Shown in pieces: positions 34,084-44,365 of a stretch of DNA of 64,000 nt. The position numbers were made by a program, and so were the translations under genes. Positions within the stretch are counted from its first letter, which is position 1. Each line of letters begins with the position of its first letter. The notes beneath the pieces were generated by a model, which saw only the letters and a list, made by a program, of their open reading frames with translations, was not told the origin of the DNA and searched no databases. Source of the stretch: Symsagittifera roscoffensis (taxonomy: Eukaryota; Xenacoelomorpha; Acoela; Convolutidae); NCBI RefSeq assembly GCF_963678635.1, contig NC_087069.1:2432166-2496165 (forward strand), in the 5' to 3' direction.

Positions 34084-34243
34084 GAAGGGTCCCCTCCATT
34101 TTTTTAGGAGCTTTTTCGTTCCTTTTGGTGGTATGACGTTCTGAAATACCCATACGTAGTCCCCTACCGAATAAACTTTTGCACCAGCTGCTTTCTTGTC
34201 AAATCTTTTCCTCTTCCTTGCCTGTGCCTGCTGAGTATTTCGT

Positions 34244-35143
34244 CTACATAAGTCGTTTAAATCCTGCTGACGTCTTACGTCTTATTACATCCTTTACATA
34301 GACCTGTGGTGACGTCTTCTTACCCTCATACTCTGGGTAGAAGAAATTCAAGGACAATGACTTCTCGTGCCCGATTAGCATCATATGTGGACTAATTCCG
34401 GTGGTGGAATGCTGCGTGCTGTTGTAAGCTCCCATCACCTGTGGAAGATATCTGTCCCAATCGGTCATGTACCTGGAACAATATTCCCTCAGCATCGACA
34501 CTAACGTTCTATTTTGCCTTTCCACTAAGCCATTCGTCTGAGGATGGTATGTCGTGGAGTGGGCCTGCGCCACCTGCGAACGTCGCATTAGCTCTTTTGT
34601 AAGTTCTCCCACGAAAGCTGTTCCGTTATCCGATTGAAACGTCATCGGGCAACCATGTCTCGCCATCCACGTATTGATCAGGTGGTCGCACGTCTCTTCC
34701 GCTGAGGCAGTTATGCAGGGCACGGCCTCTGCATACTTCGTGAAGTGATCTATCATGACCAAGACTTGATTAAAACCACTGTCTGTCATGCATATCTTTT
34801 CGTGATCTATCTGCACCACCTCGTTGAATTCAGACGACTCGATCGAATGTAAAGGAAATCGCAATTTCCTTGGATCCTTGACCTGTTGGCATGACAGACA
34901 TGCTGTTACCCATTTCTCGCATGCCTTTTTCATTCCAGGCCACTCAAAGCGCTTCAGGATCCTCTGATATACTTTGTCGATCCCCTGATGGCCCATCTGT
35001 TCATGCGACCTGAATAAGAGTTCTGTCTGATAGAGTTGCGGCAAGACTATCGCGTTATACTTGTATAGGACTTTGTCTTCATCTCTTCTCTTGCAAGCCA
35101 CAATCCCGTCCTTGTTCAAGTATAAACTTCCCTCTTTCTGCAT
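34244..35143 (-). pseudogene. Integrase, zinc-binding and catalytic core
   Basis: 299 codons with all hallmarks of a Ty3/gypsy integrase. The HHCC zinc finger is H47-x4-H52 ... C82-x2-C85. The DDE triad is D113 (QIDHEK), D172 (FQSDNGTAF) and E208 (NGLVERQNR), with the standard 35-residue D-E spacing. The core looks intact in this piece. The enzyme joins element cDNA to target DNA. The frame ends in a disrupted stretch (RRKTSAGFKRLM) before the C-terminal domain, and the N-terminus is separated from the upstream ORF by a stop, so no complete polyprotein is made. Confidence 0.85.
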
Positions 35144-35164
35144 AAAACACTGTCTCAGAATGCG

Positions 35165-36406
35165 TTAACTGTCTTCCTCGAGGTCTCCTTTGTCCGGAGA
35201 ACCATTTTCGATCCACATTTTCAGGTTGCTTGTCATGCGGTCATTTCTCTGCGCTCTTAGAAGATCCGAGAGTCTGTATCTCGCCTTTAAGTACGTCTTC
35301 ATGACCCTCATCTGACTATTCAGCTCATTGGGCTGATGCGTATCTTCTCCCATCTTAACGCACCAAATCTTTGCCAATGGCTGTGTTTCCTGTTCGAATG
35401 GCTGAAGATCAGTCCTGACTACCTCTTTTTGTGGCAACAGACTCATCGAACGTTTCGATACCGCCATTGTTTCCAGATCATTCGCTGCGTTATCAAAGAC
35501 TCTTTCACCTGGTATGAGGTAGCGATCACTGTCAGGGTCCTGGTATACCTCTCTATCCAGATTCCTTGCTCGAATTTCCACTAGTAGTGTGTGGATCGCT
35601 AGTTCTGACAGTTCCGATCCTGAGCTCGAGTTCCTGTCTGAGTAGGTGTCAATTCCTGAGTTTCGGGAATTGTCATCTGTTGAAGAGTCTGCGACGGAGT
35701 CTGCACCATCTCCTGGGTCAGTTCTGTGCTTTCTTCGCATCCATTTGAACTCCCCGGACAAAACTTTGTTCTCCATGTCCTGTTTCTCATCAGGAACTCT
35801 TTCGTCTACATCACACTCCCCGGACAAACTTTGTTGTCCCGGGTGTTGATCTTGAACTCGCCGGCTCTTCTCACCGTTCGTCTCCCCGGACAAACAACCT
35901 TGCACCAGGTTTTGTTCAACCTTCTCACTTTCTTTATCCTGGACCACAAAGGTAACGGTTTTCTTCTTTTGCGTATCGTTCCCCCGTTCTTTCCGACCGT
36001 ACGAAGGACTGGTTAAAACCTCGTGTGGTTTTGAGGATACTAGTTGCCGAACTAATGTTCTACAATCCCTCTCAATTTCTTTGTGTTGTCGTCTGGACGG
36101 CATGATCTTAACCTTCTCACTGACTGTCAGTGATGCCACTGCTGCTGCCCACTCGGGGTCATCTCTGGTCACTTCTCTCTCTAACAATCCACCCAGCATC
36201 CGCATCACTTGCGGTGTGACCTGCACCGTTTTATCCGATGATGAGAGGCTGTTAATGTTCATGCGAGAGAGTTCCTGCTGGATCAGGTTCGAGCGCAGCA
36301 ACAGATCCAAGGGCACCGGGTCCTTCTTGTATAGGATATTTATCTCGGCTGCCTTCTCTACCGGTAACTCACAATGTCCTGGAATTGGATGTCCAGACTT
36401 GTCCAA
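35165..36406 (-). pseudogene. Spacer region between RNase H and integrase
   Basis: 413 codons of unknown fold: N-terminal helical part (LLLRSNLIQQELSRMNINSL), then a charged low-complexity half. Three copies of LSGE lie 22 residues apart (DNA repeats TGTCCGGGGA at 35,751, 35,817 and 35,883 read on the minus strand), and a Ser/Asp-rich stretch follows. Such a long insertion between RNase H and integrase is unusual for gypsy elements. Continuity with RNase H is broken by a frameshift near 36,450. Confidence 0.6.
35751..35892 (-). repeat. Three 66-bp spaced TGTCCGGGGA repeats
   Basis: The 10-mer TGTCCGGGGA occurs at 66-bp intervals three times and encodes LSGE each time. The same 12-mer, TGTCCGGGGAGT, sits at the polypurine position before LTRs 1, 2 and 3. 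Confidence 0.7.
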
Positions 36407-36465
36407 CCATCTCGTTAAGGGAAGCGCTTCATAAGTTTCTTTGTCCAGAAACGAGAATCCTTTCT

Positions 36466-36666
36466 TTATTTCTGCCTGATTGGCCTGATTCTGTTCCAGT
36501 CTCTCATAAACTCGGTTTTCTTGCTGAGGCTGTCAGCATTTTGGTGTTTGTCACGCATCCTGTGCTCGATTATTATGTGGTAGCCATTTAATCTTACTAT
36601 CCACCTACCAATATAACTCTGATCCATCGAGTATGTCTTCAACCAGGATAACGCCCTGTTGTCCAC
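36466..36666 (-). pseudogene. RNase H, C-terminal part
   Basis: 66 codons: DNRALSWLKTY and HRMRDKHQNADSLSK, the D..AL..L and H...NADSLSR-type motifs of gypsy RNase H. The preceding part (about 36,670-36,835) reads on as ...IAYGSKVLSETEMKYG... AEMFAVV..., with a TGA immediately before. Degrades the RNA strand of the hybrid during reverse transcription. Confidence 0.7.
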
Positions 36667-36831
36667 GCGTCACTTAAAGGGAACGCTCCTCAAGTATGCG
36701 CGATACTTTTCCACAAATGTAACTACTGCAAACATTTCTGCTTTTGGTGCACCATATTTCATCTCAGTCTCACTTAACACCTTACTGCCATATGCTATGG
36801 GACGGAGAACGGTTCTCCCATTCCATTCTTG

Positions 36832-37326
36832 CTACTGATGCAGTATTCCCGAGATGGCTACGTCAAGAACTGATGCGTCTGATGCGTCTGTGTCAAGAAC
36901 ATACGTGCCCTTTTCAGTAGGCATGCCTAGCACTGGCGCCTCGCACAGCTCCCGTTTTATGTTCTCAAAGGCCGTTTGAGCTTTATCGCTCCATTCGAAC
37001 TTTTCCCCTTTGTTGCGCATCAGCTTCTGCATCGGATACACCTTGTTTGCATATCCTTTTATGAACTCACGGTAGTAGTTGGCAAACCCTAGGAAGCTCA
37101 TGAGCTGTGTGTCCGTTCTGGGAGCCTTCCAAGTCAACACCGCTTCCACTGCTTCCGGGTCCGGCCTCACACCATGCCTGTCCACCATTCTTCCTAGATA
37201 CTTGATCGAATCCCTCAGGATTTCACACTTCGATGGTTTGCATTTCAAGCCTGCTCTTTTCATGCATCCAAATACCTCATCAATGTGGTCTTCCAGGGTC
37301 GGTGTTGCTATGACTACGTCATCCAC
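36832..37326 (-). pseudogene. Reverse transcriptase thumb/connection and start of RNase H
   Basis: 164 codons starting at the VDD of RT motif C (VDDVVIATPT). They continue through KCEILRDSIKYLGRMVDRHGVRPDP and LMSFLGFANYYREFIKGYA, classic gypsy RT palm-thumb sequence, to the RNase H start (TYVLDTDASDASVLDVAISG). A small in-place duplication (DASDASVLD) sits in the RNase H active-site stretch. The annotated start is a GTG codon after a stop and is not a true start. Confidence 0.8.
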
Positions 37327-37329
37327 TTA
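37327..37329 (-). other. Nonsense codon in RT motif C
   Basis: On the minus strand the catalytic block reads TGT TAA GTG GAT GAC, so a stop precedes VDD where gypsy RTs have a Tyr or Phe. A 1-nt deletion about 20 nt upstream (after GTCGGGA) also shifts the frame, and another TAA lies at 37,440-37,442. RT is therefore dead in this copy. Confidence 0.8.
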
Positions 37330-37439
37330 ACACATCACAAGATTCCCGACTTCTTTGTCACTCTGGTCAAAGCCTGAGCCATCAGTCTTTGAAAAGTGGC
37401 CGTTGCGTTGCACAAGCCGAAGGGCATCCTCTTCCACTG

Positions 37440-37745
37440 TTACAACTCCAATTCACACGCGAATCCGGTCTTTTCTTTATACTTCTTCCGCACAGGGACC
37501 TGCCAGAAGGCAGAACCCAAGTCCAATGTGGTGAAGAACTTGGCATCACCAAGTTTAGAGAGGCTCTCGTCTATTCGCGGTATCGGGTACGCGTCTTTTA
37601 ACGTTACCGCATTCAAGTAGCGAAAGTCGCAGCAAAACCTAAGCTGCCCCCTTTCTTTTTTGCCATTACTACCCCGCAAGCCCATGGCCATTTCGAGGGT
37701 TCTATCAAGTCGTATTCGAGCAACATTTCTATTTCCGCTCGGCAC
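37440..37745 (-). pseudogene. Reverse transcriptase, fingers/palm
   Basis: 101 codons with RFCCDFRYLNAVTLKDAYPIPRI and the motif A block TTLDLGSAFWQVPV (catalytic Asp). Between 37,330 and 37,439 the QWKRMPFGLCNATATFQRLM block continues in the next frame segment. The first ~25 residues are out of frame with the upstream pol ORFs. Typical of Ty3/gypsy. Confidence 0.8.
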
Positions 37746-37883
37746 GCTTCCGATTTATGTGGCGTCATTCGTCTTGCGCCTTCCCTATGGGGAACGGCGC
37801 CTTACTCAAGTTCGATTTCGTGTCCATTGAAATTACAGCAACCGATATCCGTTTATGTTTTGAAAATACATCCGCGTTCCGAT

Positions 37884-38231
37884 TTAAAATCTCCCTCGCC
37901 TATTTTCCCTTTTAAGTGTTCTATCTCTCGCCAAAACCGGTTTGTCTGACTCTAGTTCATATGACGAGGGGCATTCCGGAAAATTCGAGCAGCTCGATAA
38001 GCCGTCGTCTGTTTCGGATTTCATTGAAAACAATTCATGAATAGATTTTAATTCTTTAATCCTTTTAAAAATTTTACCTTCATTGGCATGGTAAGGACAG
38101 TCTTTCACACTATGTTTCTTCAAGTTTTGTGTGTCCTCATAGTCGGTCCTCATCGGCAAAGCATAACCAAGTTTCTTTCCACGCTGGATTGACCCGTGGT
38201 GTCCAGTGTGTTCAATAACACACTGACACAC
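37884..38231 (-). pseudogene. Pol region between protease and RT, part 2
   Basis: 115 codons (…GKKLGYALPMRTDYEDTQNL, KIFKRIKELKSIHELF, SYELESDKPVLARD). Overlaps part 1 in another frame. It corresponds to the protease-RT linker of gypsy polyproteins; no catalytic residues recognised. Confidence 0.55.
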
Positions 38232-38386
38232 AGTCCGTTTCGAGTTACCGAGAAGCTCCGGCCTAAAATCACTGAACTTTGACTATTTGGATTCGGTACC
38301 AAACAAACCTGTTTAGTATCACTCAACGAATTTAAACTTCTCATTCTAAAAATTGCTACTACTGCTTGACCCGGCTGTAGTTTCAC
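38150..38386 (-). pseudogene. Pol region between protease and RT, part 1
   Basis: 78 codons (KLQPGQAVVAIFRMRSLNSL, VCLVPNPNSQSSVILGRSF). The last ~20 codons are out of frame. It follows the protease ORF after a break near 38,400-38,459. Confidence 0.5.
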
Positions 38387-38458
38387 TTTTCTATCTAAAA
38401 AAATTGGTACCTTGTTTTCGTCTGCTATTATTCTATTAATTGGTTTCTTAACATACTT

Positions 38459-39910
38459 TCAATCCGGGTTCCTAATCCTTATTAGACCGTTGTTCAGGTC
38501 AATCATCACGTCAAAATTCCTGACAAAATCTCTGCCCAAGATGAATTGGCCGGCGTTGTCCAAATTCTTTACCACTAGGAAGCTCATCCAAAGATCCCGT
38601 CCTCTCATGTGGAGGACCATTATTGGTGTTCTTCCGGCTACGTAAACCGCTCCTCGGTTGGCTGCAGCCAGTCTGAGATTCGTCGGAATTAGATCTTCCC
38701 TTGTGAAGCCCATTCTTTCCCAAGTCTTTATCGGCATCAAACTCACTACCGCTCCCGTGTCCAGAAGCACTGTGACTCCGATTTTCTTTCCGTTGGTGTC
38801 GAGCAGATGTGCAGTCACATCTGCTTCGTATCCAATGTGTACTGCGTCTTGCTCCATCATGGCGTCATGGCCTATCCTGCGGACTTTGAGTTCCTCCTCG
38901 CCCATATAGATCTGCACTATATGGTCACTGTCTGTTGTCACGTATGTCCTAGTGTAGATTCTGATTCCATCTACGTTCAGCATCACTTGATACGGTCCAT
39001 AGACTTCCACGTAGCGCCCATGAAGCTTCTTCATGCGAGGGCTACCCGTTGTTAGTAGTGCTCGCACAGCTCTCGACTCATTGCGTGGCTCCGCCTGCCT
39101 CAGATAATCTGCATATGTGTCCAAATGCATCAAAGTGAACTCTGATGGTTCACTCAGATTTCTGACTACCTGGTGTCCTGCTAACGAGATTATTGACTGT
39201 ATTTTGCTTCCTTGTGGCACCATACCGAACCTCTGCCAGGAGATCACATTAAATTTCATGCTCAAACTACTTGGTGCCTTTGTTTCTTCGACTTCCGTTG
39301 CCTCGAAGGTATTCAGCTTCTTCTGTAGTTTCTCATTTTCCAATTCGAGCTTCACTTTTTGCTCGATCTCTTTTGTTACCAGTTCCTGTTGCACTCTATT
39401 TAGAGCATCCCTCGCGGCTGCCCTATAATCAATCTTGAAGTCATCCGCTGCAGTCACCGGTTCCGGTTCACATGTCTCTTCTGTTACCGCTTGCATTTTC
39501 TTCGTTGCCAGCTCTTGTGGTTTTTCTTTTCTGCGCGCCTCCGCTTCACTCATTAGGCGAGCCTTGCTGGCTTTCACTCCCGATAAAGCTTCCTCGTGCC
39601 TTGGAAGCTTGATGTCTGCTACAGCATCCCAAAATTGCGGACAACCCAATTTAAAATGACCTTCTAGGTTGCAAAAGAAACACCTCGGGCCGAATTTTGC
39701 AATTACTCCTCTCATGAAATCTTCATGATCAACTTCTGACAAATCTTCGTCCTCGAGGCTAAATCCTATTGCCCTGTTTATAAGTTGAGCATGCTGGCAC
39801 ATGATGGTCCGTCGAACTGCAATTTGCACAAGAGCGCCTCTTGTCCATATCGTCCCTCGGTTTATACCAGTTGTTCCCTTGGTTTGCTGGTCCGTTGTTA
39901 AAATTGACAT
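38459..39910 (-). pseudogene. Gag zinc knuckle and aspartic protease
   Basis: 483 codons. A CCHC knuckle at C77-x2-C80-x4-H85-x4-C90 (RCFFCNLEGHFKLGC) binds RNA. A charged, coiled-coil-like linker spans about 150-230. A retropepsin-like protease has its active site at D384-T-G-A (VLLDTGAVVSLMP) and the ILGRDFVRNF block near the C-terminus. The first ~45 residues are read out of frame relative to gag. Fusion of the knuckle and protease in one frame is normal for gypsy elements lacking a gag-pol shift. This is the longest intact piece of the pol side. Confidence 0.8.
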
Positions 39911-39946
39911 AATTGTTCTTGTAATATCCAGATCTCGATGGAGGTT

Positions 39947-40663
39947 TCAGTAAAATATATTCTTTTGACTTGAGCCATTGGTTGATAGTGGTGTGTAATG
40001 CGTTGCTAACATTGTTCGAAAATCATCATTCTTCACACCATCGATGAATTTTGAGGCTACCGCCAGCTTCATCCTCCTGTTCGACTCGTCCGGTTGGCTG
40101 CGCCTTCTAAGCGTCTCAAAATCGTCTAGAAACTTGTCTATCGTCTCATCTTCTCGTTGCCTCTTTTTCTCGAAGCGCATCATTGCTTGGTGTCCCTGCA
40201 CCCCTGAGCCAAAACGATTTAACAAGAATTCAAAAATTTTCTCAGCAGTATCCCGCTGATATTGCCTTTTGGCCATCATACGGTTTAGAGCTGTCCCTTC
40301 CAAGTTACTGGTGAGCGCACTGCACTCTTGCCTTTCTGACAGGTCTTCTTCCTCAAAAAGCAGTTTCATCACCTCTATCCAGGTGTCATTGCAGCTCTCA
40401 GATTCGTCTTCATAGCATCTTGGTTTCTTAAAGACTCTTCTGGACTTTTCACTGCGTTCATTGGTTCTAGATAACCTCGTCAGGAATGTCTCCAAAGACC
40501 GGTTTAGGGGTTGAAAGGCTGTGGCCATTGCTGTGGCATCTCTTGAATGCCCCGCCTGAGTATCATTGCCCCCTGATAAGGGTTCTGTATTTGGTACATC
40601 CCTACTATCCGTATCGCAGGGATTGCTTCTTCCTTGGCTCGCATGACTCAGCCCTGGGCTCAC
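39947..40663 (-). pseudogene. Gag capsid-like domain
   Basis: 238 codons. Residues ~90-220 resemble a retrotransposon Gag capsid: CNDTWIEVMKLLFEEEDLSE, LTSNLEGTALNRM, AEKIFEFLLNRFG, DETIDKFLDDFETLRRR. The C-terminal ~20 residues are frame-shifted relative to the knuckle ORF. It is in frame with 40,727-41,047 upstream after a single TGA. Confidence 0.7.
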
Positions 40664-40726
40664 ATGACTCCTGTTCCTGGAATCACATCTCCCCGTCGCA
40701 CGTGTGCCTTGCGTCGGTCGTTCGTT

Positions 40727-41047
40727 TCAAGTCTGTCTATTGCCAGTTGAACTCCCTCTGAAGTTTGGGCCCCATGCTCTACTATCCCCTGTGGCATAGC
40801 CTGCTGAGCTGCCTCTACTTCTAGTGGATCCATATGTCCTTCTCCTATTCAGTTGGTCATTGAAGATCACCCTCGGCTCCCTGCTGGGACCTCCCGAGTT
40901 CGGTTCCCCTTCTCTCGGTCCACTCTTGCTGCCTAGTAGCCCTTCCAACCTATCCATGATAGCCTGAGTTCGCCTCTCCATCATTGCATCTATCTTTGTG
41001 CCAAGAGTTCCAAGAGACTGCTCTTGTTGGATTCTTAACTTCTCCAT
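40727..41047 (-). pseudogene. Gag N-terminal region, Gly/Ser/Arg-rich
   Basis: 106 codons: a helical start (MEKLRIQQEQSLGTLGTKID, MMERRTQAIMDRLEGLL), then a Gly/Ser/Arg-rich stretch with RGSSAGYATGD. A near-identical copy lies at 45,582-45,902 in the duplicated block. It follows the coiled-coil ORF after a frameshift near 41,070. Confidence 0.55.
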
Positions 41048-41486
41048 GTCGTCCCTTAATCTTAACTCTCTCTGTTCCGCTTATCTTGTCATTCGCGACA
41101 AGTTCTTCGTTATGTTTTTTTTCCTTCAAGCGTTTTTCGCTTCTACCAACTTCTTGTCTATTGCGTTTTATTTCTTCCTGCAGACTTTCTCTTTCAACGT
41201 AGATTGCTCTCTCTAGTTCACTCATTCTTATGAACGTCTGTTCATTTTGCTCTCCTATACTGCCCACTGTGTTGTTCATGGCTTCTTCAATTGATGCTCC
41301 GTTTTCTACTAGTGGCGTCACAAGTGGCGGTGTCACCCTGTCGATCCCAGGTAGCTTGGTACTGGTCGAGATTCGGGCTTTGATCCTCTGCCTCGACGTC
41401 TTTTCATTATCCACCTCTGGATCCGCCGATGCGTTGCTTAGCCCTATGTTTCTATTCTCCCCAGTTCGCGTTTCTGAATTCGCCAT
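40950..41486 (-). pseudogene. Gag-upstream coiled-coil region
   Basis: 178 codons starting MANSETRTGENRNIG. Residues ~85-150 are strongly charged with heptad-like spacing (FIRMSELERAIYVERESLQE, EEIKRNRQEVGRSEKRL), so a coiled coil is likely. It is in the same frame as ORF0 (41,505-42,296), separated by one TAG that is also present in the duplicate copy. Confidence 0.55.
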
Positions 41487-41504
41487 ATTGACAAAGTCTC
41501 TTGA

Positions 41505-42296
41505 CTAGCCTGATGTGTTTGTGGTTTTGCTTATTGTCCTCACTACACCAAATTGGTCCATGGTACCAGTCCCTCTGTCGGTGTATGCTTCATTCTCCTG
41601 AGTCGAACTATTGAGGCTGACTTGAGATCCAAAGTCAGCTTGCTCTTCATCGTCCTCTTCTTCTTCCTGGGATTCACCTTCATCTCCTGTACCCACTCCC
41701 ATGGTGAATGGAAAGATGTTTCCGAAAGTGTACTTCACTCTTTCTGAAAACGATGAGGACGTTGCCTGTTTCTCCGTCACGCCTGCCATCATGTTGTTGT
41801 CTGTGGGAGATTTTCTAGTTGCCACAATTTCAGTAGAGATGTCGGAAGGTTCCGCCAGCCTTCTGTTTCCTCTCCCCTCCGGTCCATAAATTTCCCGGTT
41901 CTCATTCATGGCCTGGTCCGGATGGACCTCCACTTCTAGCATGGCTTTTTGCTCTTCTGAGGACTTTTGACTCCTGGTTTCAACCTTTCTGCCTGAAACC
42001 GTCTCCCCTTTGTCGGTCCGGGTTCGTGTGATCCTTTCCACAAAAGCGTCGGTCATTGCTCTTCTCTGTATCTCAGGTATGAATTTCCTGGAGCTGTCGC
42101 CTAGTTTAGGTATCCTTGACTTGTCTATACTCAATTTACCACTTCTTACTTCCCATACACTCAATTCGATTGCTAGTGTCCTTTTGATCTGACTACTGAT
42201 AATAATAACACAACATAATAAATTACAAAAGTTTCTTTTAAATAGTGACCACGAATCCTTGTATATCACGGTACCGCGTATATACAAATTATCCAC
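41505..42296 (-). CDS. ORF0, acidic N-terminal protein of family A
   Basis: 263 codons from ATG (MDNLYIRGTV). Near the start is a hydrophobic LLCCVIIIS segment (about 28-36). A long hydrophilic part follows, with an EEEEDDEEQ acidic run at ~220-230 and an FTMGVGTG stretch. It is open in both copies (see 46,360-47,151), with only a few replacements (for example Y5-to-H, C23-to-W). It ends at a TAG just before the coiled-coil gag ORF, in the same frame. Function unknown. It may be the true polyprotein N-terminus, with the stop either a mutation or a read-through signal. Confidence 0.5.
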   Translation of the reverse strand: MDNLYIRGTVIYKDSWSLFKRNFCNLLCCVIIISSQIKRTLAIELSVWEVRSGKLSIDKSRIPKLGDSSRKFIPEIQRRAMTDAFVERITRTRTDKGETVSGRKVETRSQKSSEEQKAMLEVEVHPDQAMNENREIYGPEGRGNRRLAEPSDISTEIVATRKSPTDNNMMAGVTEKQATSSSFSERVKYTFGNIFPFTMGVGTGDEGESQEEEEDDEEQADFGSQVSLNSSTQENEAYTDRGTGTMDQFGVVRTISKTTNTSG

Positions 42297-44365
42297 AATA
42301 ATCGATTATTAGTTGTGAGGGATGAAGCTTAGCACAATATGATGATATCAGTCTATTTAAAAGATAATGTGTTCACTACCCAATCAAGCACAAATGTTAT
42401 TGATTTAAAACCAGAAATAACAAAATAAGAATATTTCTATGAAAAACGTATGTGTTTTGTGCTTTTAGTCAGTCGCACTACAATAGTCGAGCTTGTATAT
42501 AAAGAAAGAACTTTCCCTGTTTGGTGCTGCACCAAACAGACACAACTTGAAGGCAGTAATTTTCTCAAGTGGGCGTCTATTGCACCCACCGAGTCCTGTG
42601 TTACCTATCTGCCTTCGGACTGCCCGAGCTAGACCTACTAAAAATCCTCAGGGCAGTCACTTTTCTCAAAAACGTTTTTGATTTGAGTCCATACTAATGA
42701 CTTACACACTCTTGATCAATTTAGACTTAGTGTCGCGGATGTCCGAGTTTAAACTTGTTTTGTTTTGGTTCGGTTTTTTACAAAAGGCAAGCTACCACTG
42801 CAGTCACTGGTTCCCAGCCTATCTCTTAATAACCTAATATCCTTAACTACTTTCTATTTTGTTGTCTTCTTTAAGTTTTGACAAATTAATACCCTCCGGA
42901 TTCGCAAAATTGGGATCCCTCCGGATTGACAAAAATCGGACCCCTCCGGATTTACAAAAATCGGACCCCTCCTGATTGGGACCCTTCCTGTTTTGTAAAA
43001 ATTTAGACCCCTCCGGTTTGGGACCCCTCTGTTTCTGTAAAAATTTAGACCCATCCGGATTGGGACCCCTCCATTTTTGTAAAAATTTAGACCCCTCCGG
43101 ATTGGGACCTCTCCGAGTTCGTAAAAATAGCTTCTCAGAGGCTTTCTAAATTTCCAACCTATATCCTTCCGGATACGTTCTCCGATGCTATTCTGCAGCT
43201 TGAATCACCTAGAAATGGTGTGTCGTCCTTCTCAAGACCCTTCCGGATTGAAGTTAAGCCCCTTATTCGATGATTCACCCTAACGGTGAAGGGTCTTATT
43301 TCTAGCTTAACTTGGGCTCGACTAAGGTTTTCTTGTGTCTTTAGCATTCCTTTTTTATCTAGAACAGCGTAAAATTGCCTTACTCAACCGTTTCTACCCT
43401 TTGGTAAGGTTGTAAGGGCTCTCCAAAAAATTTTTGTAAAACTTGAAGGGTCTACCCTCCCGAGTTGGTGAATTTGTTAAAATCAATCCTAAAAAATTTT
43501 CACGCTTATTTTTTAGATTAATTGATATTTTTATTAGTAAGCTCAGCTAATTTCCGATCTAATGGTACTAAGATCAACTAGATCTGTCCAGTAGTTACAA
43601 AATTATTTACCAAAATGTCTTTTTTCTAAGGTCAAAAAATTTCTCTCTTATAGGTTCCGCCTAACTTTTTTCGCAATTCTGTTCTTTTCGACCTACAAAT
43701 TATTGATACCAGCCCAGAAGGCCTATACTTTTCTAGTTCAATGCAAAAAACCCAATCTAAAACGCTCTAGCTGAAAAAATTTTCAAAAAACTATGCTATT
43801 TGGACCCCTCCGGATTGATGAATCCACCAAATCAAACAAGTTAAGTTCGATTTCTCTGAAATCCGGAAGGTTATCGGCAAACGGATTTTAAAAGCTGTCG
43901 ATTCACTAGTGGACGTTGTCCGAACAACTTTTTTTACTATCCCAACTCAAAAAATTCAAAAAAATTTTTTTATTTTATAGTGTTTCATTTATTCAAAACC
44001 ACGAAAATTTGGTTTTGGTACCCAAATAGTTCCAACCACTTTTGAACTAAACTCAACCGGTTCTACTCATTATACTAGTACAATTACGACCAATTACGAT
44101 GTATCTCACTAATTTAGCGTTTTTTTCCGTTTCAAAAAATATCGATATCTCAAAAATCGCGATTTGTGGGGGGATCAAAATATCGCTATTTTGACCCTAA
44201 AAACCGGTCCGCTTACTGTGTTTTTCACTGAAAAACGATATAGGAGTAATAATATAGGGTATATAAGTAATAATACTAGTAATACTATACCCCTCCGGTT
44301 TTGTTCAATATCCGAATTAAGGTGCTTAACTCGGAAATTCGCAGTTCGGTGAAGGGTCACTACAG
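42297..44365 (-). other. Family A leader (5' untranslated region), duplicate 1
   Basis: About 2.07 kb with no convincing gene between LTR 4 and ORF0. At 42,890-43,120 a run of about ten short repeats of the form AATCCGGAGGGGTCC (element sense; exact AATCCGGAGGGGTC at 42,939, 43,090 and 43,803) alternates with A/T spacers. More scattered copies occur up to 44,520. No TGG-type tRNA primer site is visible directly after the LTR end. Confidence 0.6.
42890..43120 (-). repeat. Cluster of AATCCGGAGGGGTC motifs in the leader
   Basis: On the plus strand GGACCCCTCCGGATT-like copies recur every 20-35 bp, separated by CAAAAATCG or TTTTGTAAAAATTTA. A second, nearly identical cluster is at 47,745-47,980 in the duplicate. 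Related single copies occur in the LTRs (2,321; 5,763; 13,570; 44,511). Confidence 0.75.

Noticed and set aside
41553-42192. Plus-strand ORFs over ORF0 (and their copies at 46,408-47,047)
   Set aside because: Shadows of ORF0; present in both duplicates only because the DNA is duplicated.
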